Shown: positions 35,601 through 48,109, counted from the first letter of the stretch. The stretch: 64,000 bases of DNA from Stenopsyche tienmushanensis (GCA_008973525.1 WACJ01000549.1:1736001-1800000), one strand, 5' to 3'. Made by a program: numbers and translations. Notes: a model not told the origin generated them from the letters alone.

Positions 35601-37184
35601 AAAGATAGCATAAAGAAAACAAGATACTTTAATATTAGCTTGGCGAGACAAAATAATAGTCACAATGCTCAGTACAAAGCATACATCCACTACCCAATAA
35701 TTGAGAAGAATAGCAAGACTACCCCATACCAATCTAATCAAGATGAGCTAATAAACAAGCCAGTAGTCATTTTAGATTACCTTAAAAATATGGGCGGGTG
35801 GACACGGCAGATCATATTGTTTCATGCGAAAAACTGAAGTGGTGGAAGAGGTTATTTTTTTGGGGTTTTGAAATATCAATTGTAAACTTTTATATTTATA
35901 CAAGGAATATGAAATTAAAGAAAATTGAAAACCAATAAATCATAATTTTTTTTTCGCTCTATAACATGCATTATATTGCACCCAGGGCTGTCACATGCTA
36001 CTCTGCTGGAAGTATGTCCAAAGTTCTCCCGTATAAAGGGACGTACAGTACATCAGGAAAAACTGACGTCGCACCAACATGTTTCCACGAATGCAGACGA
36101 CTCTTCTTTGCCTATCTATATCGGCACCATTTATGCGTTTTATAATATAATAAAATACACAAACCTATTTCTGAAAATTTATACTTATCCAGTTGAGGCA
36201 TTTCTAAGAAATACCTTATAAACTTACTTGGAAATTCTGCAAGTAAACTTATGGTTTTTAATGTAATTTTTTTTTCTTCATTTATATTAATTTCTTGTAA
36301 ATTTATAATACACAAAATCTGAGAAAACTGTATATATAATACATGATTATCAAGTGTAACGAGGAATTACAGATGTATCCTTTTATTTGCAAAAATATAT
36401 TAAGGCTTTTGCTATTCTAATTATCATTATACTGAAGTCACGTTTTGTAATCATAGATTAAAGTTAAGCTGTTCAACAATATAATGTTGGCGATTTCGTA
36501 TTTACATTGTACGTTACTCGTATTAATGATTTAATCAAAAATCCACAGTATATAATCCTTTTATCCAATTAACTATCCAGGGTATTCATTAGCCACAATA
36601 TTTAAATCGGTCAACTTTAATACATTTTATATCATCATCATAGTGCAGCCACAAACAGTCCACTGCAGAACTACGGGCCTCTTCAATATCCATTCACAGG
36701 AAGGGGTTACATCCATCTCGTCTGTATCATAAATTCACCTCCTCATTCGCTCGATATTGAAGGTAGCATTACCACCGAGCTTTATTTCGAACGCTCACCC
36801 AACGGGTATCCTTAATGAACATATTGACGAACGCTTTCGCAACTGTTTCGATAGGGAGTGTTATATATATAAAATAACATATCTTTTTTATTATTCTAGA
36901 ATCTTGCTGCCGCCCAAGCAGAACAATCATTTGCAATTGGACAGTTTGCTAGAACGGCATCCACGGCTACGCTTCCACCGTCATATGATACTCTCATTGG
37001 TGGAACATCAACAGCGCAGACCAGCAATACGGAAATTCCTCCTCCGTCGTATGATGAAGCAATGTTTCTCATTGGTGATGAAATATTTCATTCGATAATA
37101 CAAATGAAACATTCGACTCAGAGTGTATCGAAAGAGTCTGACATTGCGAATGTGTGCCAAAACTTTGACAATACAAAGCCTTAA
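29678..37184 (+). CDS. Two-span membrane protein with cytoplasmic PPSY motifs
   Basis: Two exons, 29678-30013 and 36900-37184, joined in phase 0 across a 6.9 kb intron, giving 206 residues. The donor reads GTGAGT and the acceptor TTCTAG. Exon 1 is GC-rich and encodes a short N-terminus, a Cys-containing segment (CDC), and two hydrophobic helices (about residues 39-58 and 73-92) followed by basic LRRK. Exon 2 is a soluble tail with two proline motifs, PPSYDT and PPPSYDEA, which resemble PPxY-type sites bound by WW-domain proteins such as NEDD4 ubiquitin ligases. The topology recalls small vertebrate proteins such as TMEM171/TMEM174, but I cannot assign a family. The large intron holds a 121-bp tandem repeat, a Tigger fragment, hAT-like debris and a piggyBac relic. 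Extra exons inside the intron cannot be excluded. Confidence 0.78.
30724..30965 (+). repeat. 121-bp tandem duplication
   Basis: Two diverged units start at about 30728 and 30849, each with TGTTTGTTCGTA, ATGCGCTGCCATA, GTTCAT, ATTGCGATAAAACTT and a CATAGGTATAGT-like end. A GC-richer block (30960-31090) follows. It could be part of a Helitron or other repeat; the type is unknown. In intron 1 of the PPSY membrane-protein gene. Confidence 0.6.
31391..31972 (-). mobile_element. Tigger/pogo fragment with CENP-B helix-turn-helix
   Basis: The minus strand encodes FKKAKYPEVEEALYMWFLQE and then ILAMKPKLFYKEITKK. This is the CENP-B-type DNA-binding domain of Tigger/jerky transposases. It is homologous along its length to the outer element at 55547-57321 but lacks the inner insertion at TA 31414-31415. 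Both termini are eroded. Confidence 0.75.
33690..33920 (+). mobile_element. hAT-like remnants
   Basis: GATCGCCAAAGCTTTTTGGCC followed by GTAGACCACCTGCCGACTACC resembles hAT termini. A second GC-richer scrap (GAGACGCCCTTGG...GGTCCCCTGGACCC) follows at 33870. Non-coding and degraded. Confidence 0.35.
35032..35125 (+). mobile_element. TTAA-associated MITE end
   Basis: TTAACTCTTACAACTTC at 35028 leads into imperfect repeats of (T/C)ATGGCCAC and CACATTGTGGCC. This is the style of a piggyBac-type terminus; the other end was not found. Confidence 0.3.
35420..35870 (+). mobile_element. PiggyBac transposase relic
   Basis: Readable across frameshifts: ILAWRDKIIVTMLSTKHTST, then KPVVILDYLKNMGGW, then a basic, Trp-rich piece. 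This follows the piggyBac order W-K/R-D-x-x-V-x-M-x-S-(T/N)-x-H ... KP-x-x-V-x-D-Y-N-x-x-M-G-G. The catalytic aspartate that normally follows MGG is replaced. Stops and shifts make it dead. A weaker echo (ILTNMGGW) occurs at about 2975-3003. Confidence 0.55.
36620..36780 (+). repeat. LINE-tail-like interspersed repeat
   Basis: CACAAACAGTCCACTGCAGAACTACGGGCCTCTTC resembles the common insect LINE 3'-end phrase with CCACTGCTGGACATAGGCCTC. It lies about 120-280 bases upstream of exon 2 of the PPSY gene. Recognition is from memory only. Confidence 0.35.
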
Positions 37185-37219
37185 TTTTTAACTTTTATTG
37201 TGATGTTTTATATTAAATG

Positions 37220-37225
37220 AATAAA
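37220..37225 (+). promoter_or_regulatory. Candidate poly(A) signal of the PPSY membrane-protein gene
   Basis: AATAAA, 36 bases after the stop codon. More distal signals exist (for example near 40526), so a longer 3' UTR is possible. Confidence 0.45.
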
Positions 37226-40200
37226 CTTGTGATACTGTAAAATTATTAAGAACTGATGAACAATTGAAAAAGTATGAAATACGTTTCACCGAGCGTTTTC
37301 TATTTTGTAATGTATTTTTTGTCATTTTTAACATCCCATATAGTAAGCAATTAATATTACATGAAATTTGCCAATAAAAACAGTCTTCATAAATTTACTT
37401 ATAAACGATATTTAAAATATCTGCCTGAGTCAATTTTTCTAATGTTATATTTCAATTATAAGTATTAGGGTTGAAGGAACATTGAAGATGAAATTTTCAT
37501 GTGCCTATGTTTTTTAAGATTTTGAACTTATATTTGACATAATACGGTCTCATTGTGTACACAGAGTCAATTTTAGGTACGACAATATGGATATGATTAG
37601 ATGTAATCATAATAAGGTGGCAATTACCGAGATTTTTAAATTATTAATGAGATGGATTAATCTTTTTTTATTCGTTTTTTTAATGTTATTAAATTAACAA
37701 AATGTATGGGATATTAGCAATCTTCAATATGAATATTGTTTTTTTTTTTGTACGGCGTTCAAGACTGAAATTGATGATATTTATACATTGTGTGATTACA
37801 GAGAGCAGATTAATTTATTGATGACAAATAACTTGAGTTCCATATGTTTTGATGCATCATTAATGCAGCTTATTTGCAGTTTTTCTAGTTTTAATTAAGT
37901 GATGACATATTAAAATGTCATAATAAAAGTTAAAGATTATCAATATGTATTTCTCAATTAGTCTGGTGAATATTTTTGTATATATTTTTATGATTCTGTG
38001 TATTTCGCAGTTAAGTTAACTAATAGTTATGCATTATAATAATTATATATCGAGTATTTAGTTACATTAATAGGATTCATGATATAAATGTACATATATG
38101 CTTTTATTCTTGAATGCAAAACTAGTGCATTCAATATATATTGCATTGCACTTATCGCAGCTTTTATTTTTTTATGTTAAGATAGAATCATGCAACTTAA
38201 CGGTCAAAATTAGTGGTCAAACAAAGTACATAAGGGCATTTCAAGATGCGTAATTCTTTCTCGTTGTATATTCAATACTCATAAGGGGCTGCACCCCTAT
38301 TTTAAGAAGCCATCTCATATTTTATTAATTTTTATTCTGGAACTCTGATCTTTGATATGGATTTTTACATATTTTTATGCAAAAAAAATCATGCAAGTAA
38401 GTTGATAAAGTGTTTTCTTTTACACTCCTAAAAATATTTTTTATGCAGTGAAATTTACACTTTGAAATCTCAGACTTTACAATGGAAATGATAAAAAATT
38501 GGTGATTAGTTTGTATTTCTAGTTGGTCAATTACATTGCTGTATTACATTTTTTTTGTAAAAATAAGGCATGTCATAATTTAGACATGGTCAAATTATAA
38601 TTCATAAAGTCATTTGTGTATCTTGTGAAGATCTTTTATATTTCAATGCGATTCACATGTATATAGTTAAAAGAAATATATATTCATATTTAAAAAGAAT
38701 GTAAGTCATTGCTTTGAAAATATATATCGCAACTCCTGAAGGTTTCAAGATTCGTACATATGATGAAATTAAACCGATCACTGCTGTTATAATGTAATTG
38801 AACTTCAAAAACATATTTATGACTGTGCATTTTAAAGATATCATTAAATATCGAATTATTGTTTTTTTAAATAAATACTTGTTGATCTACCATTTAGATA
38901 TTTGCTTGTGATGTCAATATTTCAGATATAATAAGGGTGTTAAATATGAATCAAAAAGGTACTTTTAAATCATAAAAATATTGTTGTTTTAAATTGAAAA
39001 TGCGAGATGTAACAAGGCTTTGAATCATAGTATTTTGCAGCAAATAATGATTTTTTAAATGATATTCTAGTCTAGCAAAATATTTAGGATTATATCAAAA
39101 TATATAGGAATTTCATTATTAAATATTTGCCCCTTCACGCTAAAAATGATATGACATCTTTCTATTCCACGTATTAGTTGCTTAGTTATAATGTTTATCG
39201 CGTTTCATATAATTTCCTGGACAAGTTATATTTAGATTGTCTGATCTATTGACTCCAATACTTGAATATTGTTCAAAATCAAGAATTGAATCAATACCAT
39301 TAAATTATTATATTTAATTGATGTAAAATTGAATGGGTTTTTCTATTCTGAGTGCTAAAAATACGTGCCATATATTTGTTATAAGTGTGTAAACACTCCC
39401 AAGAATAGTCCCCGATATAATTATGTTCAAAATAAAGCATGGTATGTTCCTTCTTGTGTGTAATTAACTTTTGAATTTAACTTCCAATTATTGTCATTGA
39501 TCTTTATTCCATAAATTATCAATTCCTAGTCTTCCATTAAAATGCATTCTTATAAAGGTTCATTTTTTAATGACATTAGATATGAAATATGCAGATATCA
39601 GCTTGTATTGTATTGTTAATTAACACGAACGAAACACATGTTTGTTGATGTGAGTTCATCAGTTATGATATCATGCAATAATATAGTACGATGTGTGGCA
39701 AACGGCACGTATTTTTGTGCTATCTACCGATCATATTTATATTATAATATCAATAACTTATTGCAATACATTGAATTAGTATAAATATAATAGAATTATC
39801 CAATTTGTTTTGTATATTTGGAATTTAATTTGACAATTATTTACTGTGTTTAATAGCTGAAAAATATTCTATAAGATATTTATATATGTATGAACTTATT
39901 TTTAATAAGATGTCTTACAAACACAATTTTTAATGGAACATTGAAATTTTCAAAATATTCTACAAGTGCACTTTATAATATTATGAATATTAAATAAATT
40001 TTTGATATCATCAATAATAAAAACCTATTTTTCCATTTTAATAATATTGATAAACCTGTTAGACTGAAAGAAGTACTATTTTAGTTTATGTTTACACTTA
40101 AGTTTAATATTAGAATTTACAGTACTTCATGTTACTAGAATTTTGTAAAGAAATTGATAGTCATTCGATACATCAATTACTTATAATTCGTTTTGCAAGT

Positions 40201-40660
40201 TATTTGTATTCAAAATTGCATTTATTTTATGTCTCTATTAAATATTGTCTAGAATCTACTAGTTTTATTTCTTAATTTTAATTGTAATGGTAACTCTAAT
40301 ATTTTTAATCTTTTAGTTTTTATACTATCTGTAATCGAGTAGATATTTAAACATTTCATTTAGCGGAATTTTTGGCTTATTTAAGTAATTTTACAACAAA
40401 TGGGTACTTAAGTACTATGATATTTATTTTACATGCATCAAAAATTTTAAACTCGATGTCTGACTGCCCTGACTGTTAATATTGCTTTTCGGCTGTATAT
40501 TGTGATTTTTTGTACAATGCTAAATAAACCTTATATATTATGTAAAAAATGGTTTTAATATTCTGTATTTATGAAAATTATTAATACCGCATATAATATT
40601 GATATTTATATCACCTTCCATATCACATTTTAAATAGAGTATTTTTCATATTGGTGATAA
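37226..40660. other. Long AT-rich stretch without recognised genes
   Basis: About 3.4 kb with no exon that I can support and almost no transposon signatures, unlike the rest of the window. It could be an extended 3' UTR of the upstream plus-strand gene, with a further AATAAA near 40526. Confidence 0.35.
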
Positions 40661-40663
40661 ATA

Positions 40664-40810
40664 TTAGGTTGTCCCATAAGTTTCTTTCGCAAATGTGCAC
40701 AAAGACATTTTCATACAAAAATCTGTATGAACCTGTGATGTTCTAAGTTCAATGTTAATATCATTGCATTCAGTCAGCCTTTAGCTATCAAATAGTGTGT
40801 TTAGTTGACT
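40664..40810 (+). mobile_element. Mariner 5' terminus fragment
   Basis: Starts TTAGGTTGTCCCATAAGTTT and ends in TATCAAATAGTGTGTTTAGT, which matches the reverse complement of about 48050 in the longer mariner. Only the leader is kept; a minisatellite begins right after it. Confidence 0.7.
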
Positions 40811-40811
40811 T

Positions 40812-41177
40812 CAAAACTTTTTCCCTACTCCATGATTTTTTGCCCAACTCCAAGACTTTTTCCCAATTTCAGGATTTTTTCCCAACTCCATGATTTTTGG
40901 CACAAATCCAAGACTTTTTCCCAACTCCATGATTTTTTGCCCAACTCCAAGACTTTTTCCCAACTCCAGGAATTTTTTTCCAACTCCATGATTTTTTGCC
41001 CAAGTCCATGATTTTTGGCCCAACTTCATGATTTTTTGCTCAACTCCAGGAACTTTTTTCCAACTCCATGATTTTTTGCCCAACTCCAGGATTTTTTGCT
41101 CAACTCCAGGAACTTTTTTCCAACTCCATGATTTTTTGCCCAACTCCAGGATTTTTTGCTCAACTCCAGGAACTTTA
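40812..41177 (+). repeat. 20-bp minisatellite with 60-bp higher-order unit
   Basis: About 18 copies of a 20-base unit of the type CAACTCCATGATTTTTTGCC, with variants at the ATGA/AAGA/AGGA position. Bases 41041-41100 and 41101-41160 are identical 60-mers made of three variant units. The minus strand is open across the whole array because 60 is a multiple of three. The resulting repetitive frames are treated as by-products. Confidence 0.9.
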
Positions 41178-44100
41178 TTTTATTAAATTTTAATAAATTA
41201 AATAATAGAATACCAGGAATTATGCAGAATGCAAATCTTAATTCACGATAAGTTATTAAATAGCAGCAGCTATCTATCAATTTATTAATTATGTGTAGTT
41301 TTCCATACATGAGTGTTTTTAAATTTAAGATCACATCAAATCAAATAATTAATTTTAATATTTTTATTATTATATTTACATTAAAAAAATTGAAATATTT
41401 TATGATTTGTCAAGTTTTTGTTGAATAGTTTTAGTTCTCGATTGTAAAGGATTTACTTACATGTACAGGATTTAAGCAGGGACGTCAAATTATGTCAAGA
41501 GATTAATTATGTTATTATTTAACTGCGTTACAATATTAGGTGACAAAAAAAATGTAATGAACAGAATTGCAAATTTTTACAATTTTTAATTTATATATAC
41601 GTATAACTTGTCTTCCATCAACATCATATTTTTTAATATTCATCTGAGAATAAATCTGTACTTGCATAAACCATTGATATTAGTATCCAAATAGAATAAC
41701 TTATTGTTAAATTGCACGTTTGTGTTTTTTAACGTTTTATGTTGCAATTATTTTTTCTGTACATTTTAAAGAAATGTAAGCAATATGAAAATGTGTTGGA
41801 AAGTATTATATTGATTGATTTTTTTCCACAACATATTAAGTGTTGGTTCTTTCGTCATGTTTAATTCATATTTTAATCCTAGCTAAGAGTTCTTAATAGA
41901 GATTTAGCAGCATTAAAAAATGCTTGAGAAGAAATTATGTTATTAATTTTAAAATAATAGACATCCATCATTGAAATCTTTTTAATTTGCTATGTATTTT
42001 AGACATCAATTATACTAGAAACAGTCGTAAAACATCATATTTATTAATTGTAATGTTACAAAAAACTTGGCATTATTTTTGTTTTTAACCTGTGACTTCA
42101 TATTTTACTTAAAGTCGTCTTAGTTTGCACCAAAATGTATAGTCATCAAATAGTAATTAATTTTAGAACTGCAATATACATTTTATCGTCTTAAACTTAT
42201 GTTTAACAATACGGGTGAGCTGCTGAAATATCTTTCTAGTGTCATTGCTGCTTATTTTTCCAATGAAAGAAACTCATTTGCGCGCAGAAATCTGTTGCTT
42301 AATCAAGAAACTTAACCATTATAAGATCGTGTCATCAAGGCAATTATGCTTCAAAGGTTTGCATTTAATCTCTTGCACATATCTACACTGCCCTTGCTCC
42401 GCTTTGAACTAGAAAACTAGTTTATTATCTTAGATATATAGTCAGTATGGATCAGTTGTTTGTAGATCCTCACAGAAGATAGACACTTAATTTGAGGAGG
42501 AAATTCTATCATGATTGCCTCGGTGCGCTTCAGCTTCTTCCTGATTTTCCTATTCGAATTTGGTGTCTTCTTTTCCGATTCTTTAACTTTGCGTGAGTAG
42601 TTACATTTTTTATTTTTATCAAATCCATTAATCATATTAAAAAAATCTACTAGAAATAATAAAATAACTTGCTACCGATTTATATTTTTTTTTTCCTCAA
42701 GATTACATTATTTTATTGCAGTAATTTCTCATTGCATTTTAAATATAATTTTGGATTATTTATATCTAAGCTTTTTGTTTGATATAACCGTTGTATTTCT
42801 TGTAAATATCCTTCGATTTTCCACTTTTTAGATTTTAGAAGGCTTTTGGGGATGCTCATTTTTTCTGTTTGGAACCGTTCAAGTCTAAAAAAAATTAATA
42901 GTCATTCAGCATTCTAAGTCGATTTTTGCTCAATTCGACCTTCATCTTCTGCATCATTTCCTAGGAACTCGCTATGTATTTGCAATCGTCATTACTGCAT
43001 TTCTTGTTGTTGCCATTTAAATAATTAATTTAAAAAAAATTATCTTCATGTTCGTTGAAACCGCGAATAATAATAACTTGTTCACATAATTGCATTTGAA
43101 TTCCATTATGGATGTCTGTTTTTATTTTTAATTTAAAGAGAACTTCTGGAGTTTGTAATTTTTTTTTTTTGGGTCTCATGTAGGTAACACTTGATCTGGT
43201 GAATTTTCTAACGTTAGTGAATTAGGAAAAAAAAATTATAATCAATTCTATTATTTAGTCACCATTTTTTACCAAAATATGATTTCTCTATCGTCACAAA
43301 AAATAACTATACATAATCATTAGCTCTTTATCATAGCTCTTGCCACATTCAAATTTTCATTGTTTACTTTACCAACTTGTTTTAAGTGCTTATGTACTGC
43401 GGAATAAATATGCAAGTCTCAATAATAGTTCCATAATGGTTTTAATCCAGGAACTAACATACTATGACTATGTTTGGTCATATATTAATATGTGAAACAT
43501 ATTGAATTTCTGTACTCTAAAACAAAAATGCATCACTAAATTTCAAATAAATGTCAATGGATTGTTAAAACATTAAAAAAAGCTATGAAGCTACTTTTGA
43601 TATATACGCTCTTGTGGCTCGCAGGGTAAGCAAGTCCTTTAATATCGATTGCATGGCGAAGTGAATGTATGAATGTATGAATGTTGAAAATTTGAAAGAA
43701 GCGCGAAGACAATTTAAAAATACATTTGTAACTGTATTTTTTTTCGACCAATTCACATTTTGAAACAACACTTGAAAGATTCCTTATTAATATTTTTTAC
43801 AATTTTATTGGAAAATTCTGAGTATAATAAAAATGTTCGCAAAAACAAGGTACATACTTTTGAGATACATACACAATTTCCTTATTAAAATTAAATTTGT
43901 ATAGACGTAATAAAGCAAATTGGCTTGAATGTCACGAAAAATGAAACTCCATGGGACAGTTAAACGGAAAAAGGGAGAATCGTAATCTCTCTGTTTTCTT
44001 CTCAAAAATCTAGTTGAGCTACATGCTTTTGCCATACCGCCTATGTGTATGTGACTATACGTAGCATAAAGCAACCACCACCAGTAGCTTTCCCATTTTA

Positions 44101-44500
44101 TTATATATTACACAACACACAGCTTTTGGCTACAATTTCCATTTAGAAATGGATAAAAATCAATGCGTAAAATTAACTTTTATTAGGAGCTTAGAAGCTT
44201 CACTTTTACCTCGCAAAACTGATGCACGTTTTTTTTTAAATATGTCAAGTTTATTATGTTTGAAATATTTTTGTTTTTATATTCACCCTCTTGTTTCGAT
44301 GTTTTATTTTATTTAATAAAATGAACCATTGTTGTGTGTGGAGATACAAAATTTTATTAATAGACGAAACCAAGTGTAGTTCGATAACTTAGAAATGAAA
44401 TACTAACCAAAATGTTCTCGGCATATCTCTCGTCAAAATCTTATAATTAGTATTTTTTAATATCATATTAGATTTTCCAAGTCAAAATTATTAAATGTAC
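41178..44500. other. AT-rich intergenic stretch before the takeout pair
   Basis: No exon I can support. The missing signal-peptide exon of takeout copy A might lie here; I looked for an ATG plus hydrophobic run ending in phase 1 at a GT donor and found no convincing case. Confidence 0.35.
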
Positions 44501-44523
44501 ATTTTGTTTCATTAAAAAAATAG

Positions 44524-46577
44524 CATCATTCATTAAGCCGTGCCATAGAAGCGATCCCAATGTGCATGAATGCATTCTCAACGAAGGAAGGAGAATCATG
44601 AAGAGGTTTGCGGAGGGAATCCCCGAAATGGGGGTCGCCTCCATGGATCCCTTAAATGTGGGAGATGTGGAGTTCTTGTCAGGTTCCAATGGAGGATTAA
44701 AACTCACGCAACAGAACGTCGTCATAACAGGATTTAAGAATACAAATCTGAAGGAATTGAGGTAACTGCTTTCTTCAATACATCGTTTGCTTTTCAGTGA
44801 CAAGCTCCGACATAAGTTTATGGAACCATATAATTGCATAATAATATATACATTATCAAAACGTGAAAATTGCATAAATTTAAATAAAATTGCATATGAT
44901 AATTTATTCCATCGATTAACAATTTAATCGTTTAATTTGAACGGACAGTTTGATGCATATAAACGGGTTTTAAACCAACGAGAACTAACAAAGTGCTTTG
45001 TTAATATATATATGTATTAATATTCTGTATAAAATACTTTATGCAAAAGTATATATTTATTTTTGTAAATTATATTTGAGAAGACCTCAATTTATAAGAT
45101 GTATCCTTGTTTGAATATATTAATATCTAAATGTAAGCAAGATATGTTGCTCTTATTGAATATTTTTTCAAACATGTAGTTACATTATTTATTAATGTAA
45201 TTGCAATACATACATAGTTAAGTACAGGATGTCCTCGTTAGCTGACGACATACAAGAATTACCATTTAAAACTAATCTACTTGTCTAATCAATGTGGGAA
45301 AAATTAATACGCAAGTAAAAATTAACAAGAAGACTTGATTGGCATATTATATTAATTAATGATACTTGAAATTGTTACTTCATTGTTTCATAATAATATG
45401 TATTATTACAACAAGCATATAATAATATTTTAATTGATACGATATTGATTCAAATAATCTCAATTTTTGTAATTACAATTACGTCCAATAGTATCAATTG
45501 CATAGTAAATAATTAAATTTATATTGTTTTACTTGTAGATTTGATGATGTCAATAAAACTGGACGATCGCATATCACAGGAGATATTGTGTGGAATTCAA
45601 ATTACACTATTGACGGACGTTTGCTTTTGTTCCCAATCAAGGGAAAAGGCGAATGCATTATCAAAATGAGTAAGAATTACAAATATTTTTTATTATATGA
45701 CAAATAGTGTCATCATTTATGTGTTCATACAAATAATTATCTTTTTTCATTTCAAATGCTTTAAAAAACATGCATAAACGCAAAAGTCATGTGCATAAAC
45801 AATTTTTTATTGTACTTCTTACAGAATTTGTTAATTCATTTTTGTACGTCATAGCCTTCATCGAATAAAAAATGTAATTTACACAAATAAAGTATTAGTG
45901 CCAATTCAATATTCTTTATTGTTAATAGGAAAATCGATTTACTATTGTGATTTCTGCAGTGTAAACGGTCAGCTTTTATTATGCTACTTAATTTATTCTA
46001 TCTTACTTACCTTGATCTTTATTCTACACTATTTTATCATTTATGCAATGACAAAAGTTGCATTTAAAATCTCATTGTTGATAGGGCATTATTAAAATGA
46101 ATCATTATAAAGATTTCACATGCAATTTGATTTTGCTCAATCATTGTCTTGCGCTGTAAAGCAGTGTTATGGTAATCTTATTGATTAATGCTAATTTCAG
46201 AGGATTGTGATCTTCAGTTGGACTATGATTGGAAGTTGTACAAAGGTAAAGATGGAAAAGAATATGCTAAAATGGTGAGTCAGCGATCAAAATTTGACGC
46301 TGGAAAAGCTCATATAAAAATGACGGGACTCTTCAACAACGATAAAGTTTTAGGTGATTTTTATTTCAGATCGCTTAAATTATGGACGAAAAAGCTGTTA
46401 TAAATATATGTATTTATACTTTTAGGCGAAAACATGAATCAATTATTGAATATGAACTCTGCTGAAATAATGAAAGAATTGGAGCAACCAAGTATTAAAG
46501 CTGTGGAAAAACGGACCAAAAAAATTTTCAATGATTTCTTCAAACAAATACCATATGATGAAATATTGCCAGTCTAA
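44524..46577 (+). CDS. Takeout/JHBP-like secreted lipid carrier, copy A (5' exon not found)
   Basis: Takeout/juvenile-hormone-binding superfamily: secreted proteins that carry hydrophobic ligands in a long internal tunnel. Exons seen: 44524-44761, 45539-45669, 46201-46353, 46426-46577, in consistent phase, giving about 224 residues up to the stop. The N-terminal Cys pair is present (PCHRSDPNVHEC), followed by the family's SMDPLNV and the C-terminal PYDEILPV ending. The first visible exon needs one base from an upstream signal-peptide exon, exactly as in copy B, but no convincing ATG exon with a signal peptide was found in the 2 kb upstream. It may lie further away, or be lost, which would make this a pseudogene. 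All four exons are open, which argues for function. Poly(A) signal at 46689. It sits 2.4 kb upstream of copy B in the same orientation, so this is a tandem duplicate. Confidence 0.85.
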
Positions 46578-46688
46578 ATTTATCTATTGAAAGACACTTT
46601 TTCTACTGTTCATTTTGTTATTCACTTTTATTCAAATTACACATTGTGACTAATGGATGATTCTAAAAAGCCTTTTACCTTTTTTGTT

Positions 46689-46694
46689 AATAAA
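46689..46694 (+). promoter_or_regulatory. Poly(A) signal of takeout-like copy A
   Basis: AATAAA about 110 bases after the stop codon. Confidence 0.5.
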
Positions 46695-47053
46695 ATATAT
46701 GTGCGTCATTATCAAACGCTTTTTAAATTTTTCATCACAACACAAACATACATTAACATTGACCTAATAACTTGCAATCTCCTTTGTATCAAATTGAATA
46801 TTTTTAAGAAATTGTTATGAACCATAAAATATGTTGTTTCTTTAAAGTCCTTAAATACATCCATCAAAGCATGAATCTTGATGTCATATCCGATATCGGA
46901 TATAGGAGATCTCCATAGGAGATCTTACTAGGGAAAGGATTTAATGTGGTGGTCTCTCGTTGCTTTCCACACAGGGTAAAGTAAAGATAGGATTATTTGG
47001 AAAGGTAGGAAAGGAGAGAATCTATGAGTGAGCAGCGAAATTATCATTATATA

Positions 47054-48070
47054 TTAGGGTGTCCCATAAGTTTTTTTCGTTTTCATATTAAGAAAAAAAT
47101 AAATAATAATTTTTATTACACCAAAATTTATTGAATAATATATATTATCCGTTCTATTCTATTACCTTTCTCCGTCTCTCCGGAAGCCACATAATGCCTT
47201 CTTTTAATATCATTTTTTGAATTAAAATTTTTACCATTTAAAGAATTTTTCAATGAAAGAAATAAATAATAATCTGAAGGGGCAATGTTCGGAGAGTATG
47301 GAGGTTGAGGTAAAACATTCCAGTAAAATGATAATAATTTATTTCTGACGAGCAAAGACACATGAGGCCTGGCGTTATCCTGATGAAAAACAACGCCTCG
47401 TCTGTTCGCTAATTCTGGCAATTGCATCCTTTAGATTGTCTAGTTGGAAACAATAATTTGTAGAATTGATCATTTCACCTTGTTGAAGTAGCTCATAATA
47501 AACTACCCCCTTCCAGTCCCACCAAATGCATAGCAAACCTTTTTTTGGACGTAGGCCAGGTTTAGCTACAGTTAAATCTTCTGTACCCTTGGTCCGAGAC
47601 CGTTTTCGTTGGATATTCTCATAGAGTATCCAACTTTCATCTCCAGTGACAAGTCTCTTCAAAAAAGGTTGTCCAGTCGTTGGAGAAGACGATCGCATGT
47701 TGAAATACGCTGAAGTTTATTTGAGTCAGTCAGTTCACGAGGAAGCCACACATCTGAACGATTGATGTAGCCCAATTTTGTCAGATGATTATGGACGGAT
47801 GTTCGTGGAATTTCTAACTTGGTAGCTATTTCATAAACAGAATATCGTGGGTTTTCTTCAATCATGACCAACTGCGAACTGTCTGAACACTTGTAACGTC
47901 ATTCCCATAAACCATAAAAACCTCATTTACTGTATCACTAGCACTAAAACTTTTTTTAAAACAATGCAGCATCACATATCTTAAATGTATTCTTTGATTT
48001 TCCATCGTTCAATAATAAAAAGGGGATTCGTAAAAAAAATAAGTCAACGAAACACACTATTTGATACCGA
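47054..48070 (-). mobile_element. Mariner transposon, near full length but broken
   Basis: The terminus TTAGGGTGTCCCATAAGTTT at 47054 is followed on the minus strand by transposase parts in order from 47871 down: helix-turn-helix (MIEENPRYSVYEIATKL ... HNHLTKLGYINRSDV), first catalytic Asp (RLVTGDESW), second (VFHQDNARPH) and third (PPYSPNIAPSDYYLF). All three aspartates of the D,D34D triad are visible but lie in different frames, so it is a pseudogene. The opposite terminal repeat is missing. It sits between the two takeout genes. Confidence 0.9.
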
Positions 48071-48109
48071 CGTGGCGATCTTGTAGATTTTACTGGAAAG
48101 GGCTTTCTT

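Noticed and set aside
40811..41334. Two long minus-strand open frames with repeating KSWSWxKVPGVEQK-like units
   Set aside because: They are produced by the 20-bp minisatellite whose 60-bp period keeps the frame open; no start context, splice signal or family supports a protein.
44256..44325. ATGTTTGAAATATTTTTGTT as the possible signal-peptide exon of takeout copy A
   Set aside because: It encodes a hydrophobic stretch but lacks a good donor in phase 1 before its stop, and the residues do not look like a normal cleavage region.
44468..44875. 135-codon minus-strand frame across takeout exon 2
   Set aside because: Shadow of the coding exon on the plus strand.
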